Part shown: piece by piece, positions 35,561 to 46,959 of the stretch | Layout of the letters: each line of letters begins with the position of its first letter | How positions within the stretch are numbered: position 1 is the first letter of the stretch | Origin: Capitulum mitella | Lineage: Eukaryota; Arthropoda; Thecostraca; Pollicipedomorpha; Pollicipedidae | Length of the DNA stretch: 64,000 bases | Direction of reading: 5' to 3' | NCBI GenBank assembly: GCA_030062745.1 | Contig: CP099842.1 | Location: 9,803,838-9,867,837 of the forward strand | Notes under the pieces: model-generated | The model's database searches: none | Seen by the model: the letters and a program-made list of their open reading frames with translations, nothing else | Told to the model about the DNA's origin: nothing | Translations under genes and position numbers: made by a program

Positions 35561-37370
35561 ATCGCTAAAATGTTGTTCCAGGGTTTTGGTTAACATGACC
35601 TAGGATAAACATGGTGATATTATACATTCAAAAATGGTGGAATAAGCTTTGAACGCTGGCATGTCGGTAAGAAAAGGGATGACATCAGTACCAGTCCATT
35701 CATATCGACCAGGAGCGTAGCCAGAGCAGGTTAAGAGGGGTCAGATGAGCCCCCCTTATGGGAAAAAGTTTCCAAGATTGGCCATTATCGCAAATGATTT
35801 GTTTAAAAGACAAAATCTTTTGAAATGAAAAATTAAGGTACCTTTAATTTAAAATATTTACATGAGCTTTTTTTTTTTGCATGTTGGCAATGAAAAAGGT
35901 GAGTAGATTACGAATTCTTATTATTTATTAGCTCTGAGCACCTCCGCCTGAAGAAAATCCTCGCTACGCTTCTCGTACTGACTCTTTTTGCCGTGTCAGG
36001 GTAGCCGACGCTGGGAAATGTGATCTGGGCTGCAGTGTTCACAAATTACATCGAAATAACTTATGATATTATAATCTATGTATGTAAAATCATACTAAAC
36101 TCAGAACTCCAGTCATGCTAAATATCTAGCTCATCAACCGCACACCCAGACAGTTTGCTATATTTTGTGTTGGTACTGAACATAAAAACAAGTGCGGCAA
36201 ACATGGTCTCAGATAGATCCAGAATTAGAAAAAAAACATTGCCACATATATAAGCTATTTTTTCAGCACTTTTCTACTTGACAGTCACTGACAAAAACGT
36301 AAGATGCATTGTGCACTAATGATGTGTCGCCAACGGGATAAGGGTAGTTTGTCGCACCCCTACACACCTTTCATCACACACTTTTTACGGGCTCTCTGCA
36401 CAATAGTTCGTAACAGAATACACTGTTCTCGTCGACAGTTACAAACCCCCGAAACTTCTGTGTTCCCTTTATAACTTAGGTTTGCTCAAAGCCCAGTTTA
36501 ACTACTAATCTTCTCACCGGACAGGAGAAAGCACTTGATTTTGTCGCTGATACGTATGTTGCAAAACTCGTATAGGTCGACGGCAGCCAGGATATGATTC
36601 TGTGAATTGCTATGGAGGCTCTGGCTCTGGAGCTCTAGAGGCCCTTGCCCGTGAGGCTCTGCAGACTCTTGGCGCAATGTGTCTAGCAGCAGCGCTTGTT
36701 CCATCAAACTCGCGTTTGTCATGAGAAGTGGCGGAGACAGTTCCCGCACATCCATCGGATGCAGTCGCTTTCGAGATAGCGGAGATACGGGATGAGTTCG
36801 ACACACCTGAAATACGGGATGAGTTCTCTTTGGAACGCATGCACCATGACGTGACAGTATTGTGGATTACCGAGTCCGACAGAAAGCAGTGACTAAAAGG
36901 GCCGAGGACCGTGCCTGTAGTCTGACGTCTCTGTAGCACATCACAAACTGGTAAAGAGTACGGTGGCCATTGTTCTAATGGAGGCCCTGCACAGAGTCCT
37001 CCGTAACAAGGTAGAAATTATCTGAGAAGTCTTTGTTGAGCCACTTCAATCTCTGACAGTCTTTTTCAGTATTTCCATATAGTCCGCTTGCTGTACAGCC
37101 ACATAAATGGTGTGTAGTTAGGTCGTGAATTGCTATACTGAGTGTCGATACAAACCATCAACTGGCTGAGCTATTTCGGCAAGATTATATCCATCCGATT
37201 TCCCTACTACCCTGATTACATCCGTCCGTTGAGATCCAGTGATTGTGTCTGACCTTAGTACGAAAATCAATCACACCAAGCTGTTCTAGTTTCCTTTTTT
37301 CACGCCTCGCTCCCCAGGACATGCCTCGCAGCTGTGATCACGCACTGAACTCTACCTGCCTGCGTACGCT
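35561..37370. other. AT-rich upstream DNA, no supported gene
   Basis: A CAGGAGCGTAGCCAGAG word at about 35710 resembles the CAGGGGCGCAGCCAGG end of the hAT-like MITE at 40761, but no partner end is clear. Minus-strand frames at 36498-36939 are moderately long and unrecognised. They could be further relic of the transposon protein at 37383. Confidence 0.45.
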
Positions 37371-37382
37371 CTTTTCAATAAG

Positions 37383-37880
37383 ATGCGTGCCACTTGCCCC
37401 AGCCAAGACACAATGCCGCGGACGCAGACGAGCAAACGTAGAACATTTTTTTGGATTCCTTTCATTGCTTTCAGAACACCTATAAATATTCTGCGTGTCT
37501 CTTTACACAAGTCCGTCCTGCATCCTAACTTTTCCTCCGTCTGAATTGCGCACTAGCAACAAATCTTTTCCTCGGGACACGTCCTACCGATGTCATCGAA
37601 TTCGTAGAAAGCAACGAAACTCTGCTTTTGTTGTTTCTCGGCAGCTTGTCCCTTACTCATCGTTACTATATCTGGAAGATTGTCATGCTCATTTCTCAGC
37701 TGCCTACTTACTTCAATCATGTTACGTAATGTTTCAAGGAAGGCTGCTGTTTTAGCGATGAAATTTTGAGACGGAGTCAGAACTTGTAGTTTGCGATCGT
37801 GATTCGTTAGTACGTTGAAGGCGTCTTGGAGGTCTTTCACCAACTGCTCGTAAAAAAGAAAAAAAAGAAAAATGCTCAGA
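37383..37880 (-). pseudogene. Relic of an uncharacterised invertebrate transposon-encoded protein
   Basis: The minus-strand frame from about 37880 reads VKDLQDAFNVLTNHDRKLQV, then RQLRNEHDNLPDIVTMSKG, then VAFYEFDDIGRTCPEEK. After one or more frameshifts, another frame gives FARLRPRHCVLAGASGTH at 37383-37436. The order of a helical N-terminal region, FYExDDxxRxxPGKK and LRPxxCVLAGASGTH matches a multicopy, transposon-associated protein family that I remember from arthropods and cnidarians, usually annotated as uncharacterised. Stops and frameshifts show it is dead. The biochemical function is not known to me, and I do not assign a superfamily. Confidence 0.6.
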
Positions 37881-38625
37881 TTATGTGTCATGAACTCTGC
37901 TTCTAAAATGCATCAGATTAGAATGCAGTTAGCTTAACATTCTGTGCGTTCGGTGAACCGGTATCTCGTCTACGGAAGACAAGAGCCAAAACGGATGGCA
38001 TGTAGAATGTCGTCACCTGGACCACGTAAATAATTGTACCTTTTGAAAAAAATCATCGTAATTGTTAGCTTTTAGTCTTTCAGTTGAAACAGACAATATT
38101 GCAAATTTCCTGATCGTCTCAGATTTCAGCAGGAAACCCAGGCATTCTTGTCTGACAAGGCCCAGAAACGTGACAGCAAGCAGAAGCCAGATTCCAAAAT
38201 CATTTGATATAAATAGGTCTGGTACACTTTGCTAACGGACGACTGATTGACTGTTCGCATTGTGTTTGAATGTTTGAACTTAGGACTGCCACGCACCGGG
38301 CCACATAGGTGTTGACATGTTCGGTAAGTATCAGCTGACACATGTCACCTAACAAGCCACAGAGGCATGTTGGGTGAGGTGAACTATCTGAAATTGGCCG
38401 GGAAATGGAATCAGACTAGTTTTGTCGAATTCAAGACCACAGTGTACTGCACCTCATGGGTGAAGTGAATTATGTAGAATAATCCGATGACATGAGCCCG
38501 GAAAGTGCATGGCAATTGAATCAAATTACAGAATAAAAGGTGCTTTACACCACCATATACGAAGCATGTCGTCGCACTTTTGGCCGAATTTCTATGATTC
38601 TTCCGATTTTTTTTATGCTTGATTC
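37881..38625. other. AT-rich upstream DNA, no gene
   Basis: No supported feature. Confidence 0.55.
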
Positions 38626-38629
38626 TTGA

Positions 38630-38775
38630 TGCTATAGGATGCCCCATTGCGCTAGAGGAGGTTCACTGAAGCTACAGGAGGTCCCTTGATAATAAAGGAG
38701 GGCCCTTGATCCTATAGCAGGCCCCACTGATGCTATAGGAGGTTTCCTGCGTCATAGGAGGAACCTATAAATGGT
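38630..38775. repeat. Degenerate tandem repeat with 21-22 bp unit
   Basis: About six copies of a GATGCTATAGGAGGTCCCTT-like unit, diverged from each other. In style (blocks of GGAGG/CCCC between variable spacers) it resembles the array at 9330-10300 but is not the same sequence. Confidence 0.8.
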
Positions 38776-38899
38776 AAGGTCCTTTTTATGCCATGGGAGA
38801 CCACCCCAACACTTTCTGGTGCAGGTTCCTATTGGGCCGGGGAGACTCTCTAGAGGTAAGGAGGTCTCCCTTCTGAGGATTCCCCTTGGCCGATTTCTG

Positions 38900-40590
38900 A
38901 CTACGTGCCTGCAGTCATTATGCGACAGTTATGGCATTTAATAAATTGAAATATAAAAAGAACGCAACAAAAAAATCCGGCAAAAATACCATGCATATTG
39001 ACATTACTCAAGCAAACAGACAGGCGACATCTACTAAGATACATAAAATGGGCAGAGAACATTGCGTAAATACGAACCGGCGTATCGTCACTGGCAAACT
39101 GTGATTCCAATAACGCCTCATATATCTGCTTCGTCTTTGGCTTCTGACCTGGCATTAACGGCACTTTTATGCCAGCATGCACCAGTTATTTGCATTATCT
39201 AGAGCACGTCGTTGACTGAGTTTATTTGCATCGACGTTTTTCATATTCTGGGCTATATATAGGGCCTTGATCTGGATCAGAAAAATACTGCTGAATCAGT
39301 CTCTTTTGCATTCCAGAAGCAAAAACGTCAAAGGCCTATGCGCACGCGTTCCTCACTTACATAGCTCTGCGTCAAAAGCAACTTGTAGATATTGATCTAA
39401 TACAAAAATGTAACAGCACATATCCCACTGCAACATGGTCTAAGCAATAAAGAATTTACTTACTCGGAATTTGGCACTAAGACTGGTTTACTTCTGGCAG
39501 CATTTCACGATAAATCTTTCAAACCCAAGCAAGCGAACAAGCACGAGTGCGTTTAGAAATCCAATTTACCTCCACCTACAGGACTGCGTTTAGCTGTTCT
39601 CTGTGCTCACCCCCTCATTCTGTCTGAATAATAAATAAGAACAGGAGTTATTTCTGTGTATGTGTATTTATTTATGTCTGTCCAGCTGTCTGTATTTTTC
39701 CCGGTAATGTAGTGGAATTTCACACACACACCTCCGTTCGTGCAGCGACCAGATTTTGGAAAACGCTGATGGTAATCTATTGTGCTGTTATCGCGGGGCG
39801 ACCCGATTTTTGTACTTGGCCATTTTTCCCCAAGTGGCGTCCAATGGCAGTGGTGTCACTAGGCCCCGATCGTCCGGTTGTCCGAGTGTTTTTAGAAACC
39901 GCTCGATGTGGCGGCAAGAAATTTTGCACACACCTCCGCTGATCTGTGGATCGGGTTTTGAAGCATTTCCGCAGAGATCCGTCGCACTGTCACTCCAGGA
40001 CGAAGTCATATCTGCACCACTGCCGCCGTCTTTCTGGACGTCATCGTCCAGCACTGGGAAAACTACGAAGCATCGCACTTTTACAGGGCCACCCTGCCGG
40101 CGAAGATATCGTATTCGATAAGTTGCTCCTACAGCGTATAGGCACGTATACACATTTAGAGTTTTTAATTCATCATTACATTTTTAAGGCAGTTTTAAAA
40201 GCGCAGCGAAGTCCGGATTAACGGATTCTGTATTGCTCACAAGTGCCGTGAAACAGAACTGTCGTAAATAACGCCGAACATATCAAAGAGAGAACAGTAC
40301 AACAGCGCTTACCCGGGGCATCGGCGTGTATTCTTTTGTGAGAGCTCTGTCCCCCATGTTGCTTTCCCCTCAATATTTCCGGTCGGTTTTGAAGGGGAAT
40401 GGCCGATAATAACGAAAAGGACAGCCGCAATAGATAAGAGACAGGCAGAATGTAAAGAACAAAACCTAAAGTGATGTATCTGTCTATCGTTCTACCCTCT
40501 GTCTATCTGTCTATATCTAGGTGTAAATATATACACCTGGATATATGCGCATGAGGGTATATGTATTTCTTATAAACAGTAACAAAAACT
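38900..40590. other. Upstream DNA, no supported gene
   Basis: Two related CACACACCTCCG-containing segments at about 39723 and 39930 suggest a partial internal duplication. A minus-strand frame at 38901-39182 begins with a protein-like stretch but is not recognisable. No splice-supported exon. Confidence 0.45.
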
Positions 40591-40596
40591 TCCAAA

Positions 40597-40725
40597 TTTC
40601 CGTTCGTCAAAATAAAGTGGGCTAAATCCGTTGAGAGGCCGATCTTTGCGGGAACGGTTAGGCTGTCGGGCTCTCGGCTGACCCCCGCCCCCCTCAGTCA
40701 TTCACAGAAATCGACGTCCGTGGTG
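40597..40725 (+). repeat. Dispersed repeat family A, copy 3
   Basis: Same segment order as at 10669 and 28841: CCGTTCGTCAAAATAAAGTG, TCCGTTGAGAGG, GGGAACGGTTAGG, CTCGGCTGACCCCC, CATTCACAGAAATCGACG. Confidence 0.7.
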
Positions 40726-40760
40726 TTTGTGATGAATTAAAGACCGGGAACAGTTCCAGA

Positions 40761-40921
40761 CAGGGGCGCAGCCAGGATTTTCTTAAGGGGAGGGCCGGGA
40801 TTCAGTGTGAACTGAAATGCTACCAAACCCCCTTCCGGGAAGACGACGTGCAATGGTTTTCACAAAAAATACGAACCTGGGGGGGGGGGGGCAGCCCTCG
40901 GACGCCTTGGCTGCGCCTGTG
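40761..40921. mobile_element. 161-bp hAT-like MITE with 8-bp target-site duplication
   Basis: The terminal inverted repeats CAGGGGCGCAGCCA and CACAGGCGCAGCCA match at 12 of 14 positions. The flanking octamers GTTCCAGA (40753-40760) and ATTCCAGA (40922-40929) match at 7 of 8. Size, CAG-type ends and 8-bp duplication fit a non-autonomous hAT element. A G homopolymer lies near its right end. Confidence 0.75.
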
Positions 40922-41337
40922 ATTCCAGAAATGCAAAACAGGAAGGCCGCAAAATACTTTTAAAACAATGAAAGATTTAGAAATATGTCACCAGAACCAT
41001 GGAAGAGGCTAATGAAGCCAAAGAATCTGCAACGGGCAAGGAAAAGTAGAGCGGTAATGAGATACCGTCACTAAAACCAACACAATAAAATGACGCACTT
41101 TATGGCAGCGAGGCGCCGGTATTTGCTGTCCAACGGCTCCAAGGAAAGATAGCTAGATCTAGACTGCTTATGGGATGGTCAGATCCTTCCGATTTTTCTC
41201 CGGAATTAACCAGAGTCAAAAGCGTTCATGGAAAACGGAGCGTTAACGTGGAAGAAAAATCAGGACTCAGTCCCATTTATCTTCAACCAAGAATATTTTG
41301 AAACAAAAACGAAGACACATTGGTCACAGGCCGGCTG

Positions 41338-41369
41338 CAATGGTACTGCACACGTGTGCGGTACCATTG
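41338..41369. repeat. 32-bp near-perfect palindrome without loop
   Basis: The arms CAATGGTACTGCACAC and GTGTGCGGTACCATTG are complementary with one mismatch. It lies just 3' of the WNxLPP-coding end of the retrotransposon relic, so it may be part of that element's 3' region. Confidence 0.85.
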
Positions 41370-42328
41370 TCTTAAAACGACATGGCACGGGAGGTCGCCG
41401 GAGGCAGGTGGTTCCAGGCCACTGAAGCTCGGTAGAAGAGTCGTTGAGTCGCCGCCAGCCGCACACGAGGCTGGTGTATAGCAACTGTGCCAGCAACAAC
41501 CGCGAGGTTGCGGAAGCAGCAGACCTGGGTACGTTTGGGGAAACAGAGCACGTGCGGCAGGCGGCCACGTGGTGAAGTGCAAAACATTATGAACCTTCAA
41601 GCGATCACGCTTTTTGACCAGGTTCGCCGCCCAGCTCCACCCCAGAACTTCTAGAGCAGGGTTAATGTGGTCCCCGCGTCACGTCCCGGTCACCAATCTC
41701 GTACCAAAGTTCACCACCCTGTGCACTCTGCTCAGTTGGCAACCAGCGGCTCCTCCTCACACAGTGATACAATAGAGAATATGAGGGAAGACGTGGGCGT
41801 GGACGAAGAGCTCCATGACGTCAGGAATAAACTAGAAACCAATTAAGAATAGTGAAACAAGGATGCCATGGCAACACCGAACAGTGGTGGATATATGGTT
41901 TTTCCAAGCAAGATGTTCGCCAATGATTACACCAAGTAACTTTACAGTCTTTTTTGGAATCATGGCAAAACTTAAAATGAGGATGTGAACATTTTTCCTC
42001 TTTTTATATGGAGGTTCTGGTGCCCACAAGCAAGAAGTCCGTATTTCTTGGGCTTATTTTTAGACCGCTGGACCGAAATCTGCCTTTAGCGCACGAAATG
42101 GAATCCCTGACTCGGGTCTTGAGCCACGACAGACTGTGGATGTCATGTGCAACGTGGTCGAGAAGCTGGGTGTCATCGGCATAGGAGATGAGTCAGCCAT
42201 AAGAAAGGAAACTGAATGAGTCGTTGATAGAGATTAGAATGGGATTGGGCCTACGATGAATCCCTGAGCAACTCCATGGGACAAGGGTAAGGCAGCCGAG
42301 CCACCAGTGACCACCTACCTCTGGTTTT

Positions 42329-43407
42329 CGGGCAGAAGTTCGTCGGACTAAAGTTCGTAGGGCAATGGTTCGTTGGGTAATAGCTCGTAAGGGAAAAAGT
42401 TCGTCGGACAAAAATTCGTGTGGGGAAAAAGTTCGTCTCGAGAAAATCTGAATGGACAAAGTTTGTCTAGGACAAAAGATCGTCTACGACAAAAAGTTCG
42501 GGTGAGACAAAAGTTTGTCTAGAGCGAAAGGTTAGGTTAGGTTAGGTTAGGTCAGGTTCGGCTAGGTTGTTGTTTTAGGTCCGTTCCTTTTCCGATACGA
42601 ACCTCAAGTTTACGAAGCGTCAATTACGAACCTTTTTACTTACGAACCCTTGGTTACAAACCTTTTTCCTTACGGACGTGTTCTCTTAGAACCCTTTTCC
42701 TGCCAGTCTTTTTCACGCAAACCTTTAGCAATACAGACATTTTCCATTAGCGAGACGAATTTGTTCAAGACGAACTTTTGCCTGTAAAGAACTCTTGTTC
42801 TAGACAGACAAAACTTGACAAAAACAAAAAAAAAACAAGCAAACTTGTCCTAAATAAGCTTGTCCAGAGGAAGCTTGTTCTAGACAAACAAACTAGAACA
42901 AACTTGTTCTGGATAAAAAGGCAAAAAAAAACAGGAAAACAAGAAAACTAGAAAACTAGGAAAACAAACAAGCTACACAAGCAAAAGAGTGCATGACGAA
43001 CTTTTGTCCTAAACAAACTTTTACTCCACACAAGTTTGTGCGTTATACGAACTTTTGTCCTAGACGAACTTCTGCGAAAATATTTTTTTTCCCAGACAAG
43101 CGTTTGCCCTAGACGAACTTTTGCCTTAGATGAACTTCTGCAAGACGAACTTTTGCCCGAGATGAACTTTTATCCTCGACGAACTTTTACCCTCGGCGAA
43201 CTTTTGCCCTACACGAACCTATTCACGAAGAACTTTTGCACGGCAAACTTTTGTCCTGGCCGAGCTTTGGTCCTAGACGAACTTTTACACGACGAACTGC
43301 GGCACAACCAGCCGGCCGACACAACGGTCGGCACGACGAACTTTTGTCCGACGAACTTTTGTCTGACGAACTTTTGTGATGCGAACTTTCGCCCTAAAAT
43401 CCCTGCA
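42329..43407. mobile_element. Foldback (FB/Galileo-type) element nested in the retrotransposon
   Basis: The left arm (42329 to about 42525) is a tandem array of AAGTTCGTCGGACAA-type units. The right arm (about 42590-43407) is the same unit inverted (GACGAACTTTTGTCC, every 15-20 bp). The ends are related: CGGGCAGAAGTTCG on the left, and AGGGCGAAAGTTCG on the right read inverted. Flanking TCTGGTTTT (42320-42328) and TCTGGTTAT (43408-43416) match at 8 of 9 bases, suggesting a 9-bp target-site duplication. The insertion falls exactly where the reverse-transcriptase homology is interrupted. No transposase is visible inside. The open frame with repeated DELL words is a repeat artefact. Exact termini are uncertain by a few bases. 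Confidence 0.8.
42530..42568 (+). repeat. Interstitial telomere-like (GGTTA)n tract
   Basis: Four perfect GGTTA units followed by degenerate GGTCA, GGTTC and GGCTAGG units. (TTAGG)n is the common arthropod telomere repeat. Here it sits between the two arms of the foldback element, so it is an internal part of that element, not a chromosome end. Confidence 0.8.
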
Positions 43408-44419
43408 TCTGGTTATTTAGGTAACTGGAGAACCAGTCCAAGTCAGCCCCGCACCACTCAAGGTTGTTCAGGACACTGTTGATCGACACTGTCAAAGGCC
43501 TGGCTCAGGTCCATTGTCGTAAGAGACACGACGTGATAGGCATCAATGATTTTTGCTAACCATTCGACCACGTCGTTGCTAACCACAGCGTCCTCCGTAC
43601 AGTGACTGGGTCGGTAGGCATACTGAGACGGTGACAATACATGCTACGAAGTACCTACACAGACAGTTGGGTACACACAACTTTTTCTGTAAGTTTGACA
43701 TCACTGGCTTGAGAGATGATGGAAAGTTGTGGAATCGGATCTGTCACCTGACATGCACACTGGCGCGACAGAAAGCAGTTTTTCAGGTGTCAGGAAAAGT
43801 TTGTCTTGTGATCGAGCAAATAACTATGTTCAGAATGTGTGAGCCGATAACAGGAAAACAGTTCCTCATAGCAAACAGAAGAATACCGTCAATATCAGTG
43901 GCCTTGGTCTGACTCAGGCGCGCGACAGCCGCGGATAGCTCCGGCAGCGTCACGGGGCGTAGGGTGAGCGCTGCCACACAGACACGGTGGGGTCAAGGCC
44001 CAGCAGGAAGCGCCGCCGTCCCAGCAGGCACTGCCGATGCCTCGGCCGCGACCACAACGGCGAACGGTGCATTTAAGTCATCCGCGCGGCCGGCTTAGTC
44101 CACAGCGGCTAGTTTCCGTGCGGGCTGCAGGCTGAACCGATTGAGACGGTCCCAGAAATTCGCCCGTCACTCAGAAGGCCATGGCACAGGAACGAGCTCC
44201 GCGCAGTGGCTGTCGCGGTCCCGGCACTGCTGATAAGCACGGCGTTACTCAGGGGTGTACGCTCCAAGGTCTTCTGGGCTTCAGTTCCTTCTTCCATTGG
44301 AGCTGTTTCTTCCGAATTGCGTTGCAGCCACGGGCAGCTCGGTCGACGAGAGGTCGCCAAGATGAATGGACAGTGTATGTCGACCGTCAGATATGTGTAT
44401 GTCGACCGTCAGATATGTA

Positions 44420-45200
44420 GATAAATGGCATATACACATAATGAACGAGGCAATTTCATCCGTTGCTTAACACCATAAAATTTGGTTTGACTGCAGGACT
44501 AGGACGCATATTTGGTAGTGCCTTAGGCCACAATCACAGGTGATGATAATGCGCAAGGGTGTGACAGTTTTCAAAAGCACAAATATGAGTATATTAAATT
44601 ATTTACCATTCTGACTCAGTCTGGACCGAGAAAAAAATCAGCTTACCCTCCAGTACGCTGACAAAAAAGCGTTTTCGGCTGAGCTTCGAAGGACGCATGC
44701 AATGATTTCAGTGATTGCAATGCATAATTTCAAAAACCCGTTTCGCAACGTAGGTCAGTTTTTTAGTTCGTGAGGCAGACATCACAGTCGGTTATTAACC
44801 GTTTCAACATAACCATTGCTTTCAGCTATCTCAGTTCATTTAAGCGCGTTTTCGCCAGTTAAAGTTGCGAAATTTAACTCGAAAGTTTCGTTTCGGTAAG
44901 CTTTGTGTGAACTCATCACCTTGGTTTGCTTCGATTGTACCTCAGTTTCGTTCCGGTATCAGTCCTCGCTTCTGATCCGATACTTGGCCAAATCAGCTTC
45001 CTTCCAACCTTCTGACTCTCCCATCCATTGTATTCAAATCAGTATTTTACTTTCAGTTCCTCAGTTTATGGTATTTGGTGTGATTATTATCTCCCAAGAA
45101 ACTCAGACATCTATAATGTGGTTTGAAAAAATCGTACTCCTTAGTCCCACGAAGTTCCTACTCATCTCCCATTCACATTATTCCCAGTCCGCTCTGAATT
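44420..45200. other. AT-rich upstream DNA, no gene
   Basis: No supported feature. Confidence 0.55.
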
Positions 45201-45224
45201 TTGGTCCCCCGTCGCTCCTAGTCC

Positions 45225-45570
45225 GCCGTGGTCTACAGTCTCCGCGCGTCGAGGGTACAGCGCTCGCCGCTCGGACCGCGTCACCCCGCTCCGCTCCGAG
45301 CTTGCGGCTGGCCGCCGCCGGCTTTCCCAGGCGCCATGTCCGGCCCGAGAGGCCCAGGAGGGCCGGGTAACCCGCCTACAGACAGAGGCAGCTGTCGGAC
45401 AAAGCGGGGCCATTTTTACGGCGTCCGTGCTCTGCGGTTCGCTGACGGCGGCGACAGCGCCGGAACACGGCGGCCGGGTGCAGAGGAGCCAACGGCGGCC
45501 CGGAAACACGAGCCGCCGGGCCCCAGCGGACCGAGCCGATCGGCTGGTCGCTGAACAGGCGGCAGATAAA
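45225..45570. promoter_or_regulatory. Isolated CpG-rich patch
   Basis: A sharp GC/CpG block in otherwise AT-rich intergenic DNA. It has ATG-initiated frames on both strands but no recognisable domain. It could be an orphan promoter or enhancer island like those in TMTC2 intron 1. Confidence 0.35.
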
Positions 45571-46249
45571 ATCCTTCATGGAGCGAAGAAACTGGTTACT
45601 GGCGGCAGAATGGAGGAGAAGCAAGGTATTTGGGTGTCGTTTTGTGAGCTGCACTGCTGTGGTAGCTTTGCACGACCATGCGGGGTGGAAAAGAGATAAA
45701 AGGCACGCTGTTACACCAAAGCGCTGTCTCACACGTCAAAACTTTTGATAGGGACAAGATGTGACTGTCACGTTTAGGCGACGTCTCTGACGTGTCTGCA
45801 AATTTAAGCCGGTCATTAAGACTTGAAAAGGCTAATCGTTTTCTGCTGCTTGTATCAGAGAGATCGCGCCAAACAACATCCAGTAATATTTTTAGTTTGG
45901 ACGCTCTTTGCAGCTGAGCCCACGCCAGCTATATGTTTTCTAGGCCAAGGGATGCTTCATTTGTGGACACAGCGGGCTAGGCACCGACGTTTTTTTTTAC
46001 AAAGGACAGGGAAAGGTGAGGTTTGGGCTTAAGGTGAGGCGAGGAAAGAAAAGGTTTGGGGTTAAGGTGTGCCAACAACGAGGTAGGGAAACAAAACAAG
46101 TACGAGTTCTTCATGGGAGGATCCAGGCAACCATGACTGGAAGGCCCATTTTATTTAGGACAGCAATGAATTCGGTGGATGTGTACCTACTAAGAGCTTT
46201 TATAACAATGGATACCATGCGCCAAATGTGTCCTTTGTTTTTAGCCCTA

Positions 46250-46291
46250 TTCTCATGACGTGGATTTCATTTGAAATCCACGTCACGAGAA
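46250..46291. repeat. Inverted repeat, 20-bp arms, 2-base loop
   Basis: TTCTCATGACGTGGATTTCA, TT, then its complement with one G:T-type mismatch. Similarity continues outward in an interrupted way (CCAAATGT left, ACATTTGG right), as in a partly decayed longer palindrome. Confidence 0.85.
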
Positions 46292-46959
46292 GACATTTGG
46301 CTGCACCCTGAAACCTGCCGATCTATAGCCACTGATTTCGACAAAACTGGACGTGAACGAAAGCTGGTAATCTGCAAACATCTTTTCATATGCTGCAAAA
46401 GCGGCAAACAGCATCAGAAGCATCTTCAGAAAAGGAAACAAAAAAGAGGCAAAGGGTTTATTTTTGTCCTCTGCCGCTGCAAGCACTTACTTTGACTCCC
46501 ATATCAAGTCTGTTGGCCTTTAGTCAGTCTCAAGACATGACTGGAAGCAATTTTTGGATCACTGACCGATTCAAGGAGTGAAACACAGGGATCAGTTATC
46601 TACAAACTTTTGGATTATTTGCCAGTCAGTTTTGCCCGAATGGCTATGCCAATTTCAATGCCTTTACGTGAGGAAGATGGTAAAAAAATATTTAGGCACC
46701 ATTGGCGGGTCCACGAAGCCAACATAAGGGGCCATTGTAACGTACTGAAAGTGACAATGGCGTATTCGTGAGACGAAACCATAGCTTCCTGTTTTTTTTC
46801 CAAAAATCCAGTTCAATCATCAAACATCAAGAAGTTTCGTGAAAAGTACCGAAAAATCTTGATTCCGGGGCAAAGTAATTCCCGCGATGTTCGTTTCCTT
46901 ACGACCATGTCGTCACAGCAAACACACTCGCGTAGCAGTTTGTCGGCACTGCGAAAAGA

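Larger units (their letters stand above)
41290..44400 (-). pseudogene. Dead CR1/L2-like non-LTR retrotransposon, split by an insertion
   Basis: Minus-strand reverse-transcriptase motifs in order: LSQTKATDIDGI (43783-43977 frame), a YRPSHCTEDAV segment (about 43590), MDLSQAFDSVD (43481-43514), then the foldback element (42329-43407), then GVAQGFIVGPILIS, SYADDTQLLDHV with the catalytic YADD at 42172-42183, LLGVIIGEHLAWKNHI, and the C-terminal RLFYRASVAWNHLPP (41402-41445). The YADDTQL box and WNxLPP tail are typical of the CR1/L2/Daphne group. The frame is broken by several stops and frameshifts. Upstream (to about 44400) is a degenerate FWDRLNRF-like region, and no intact endonuclease is visible. 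It cannot be active. Confidence 0.85.

Noticed and set aside
38901..39182. Minus-strand frame starting with a GIKVPLMPGQKPKTKQIY-like stretch
   Set aside because: Slightly protein-like and possibly another transposon relic, but I cannot tie it to a family and the second half degenerates.
42530..42568. Telomere or subtelomere
   Set aside because: Only four perfect GGTTA units, inside a transposon-like element, with ordinary DNA on both sides.
43036..43482. 148-codon frame with repeated DELL words
   Set aside because: It is the inverted-subunit arm of the foldback element, not a protein. The downstream part is antisense to reverse-transcriptase sequence.
45228..45732. ATG-initiated frames in the CpG patch as a possible first exon
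   Set aside because: Frames on both strands are open and there is no domain. The short signal could equally be an orphan CpG island.
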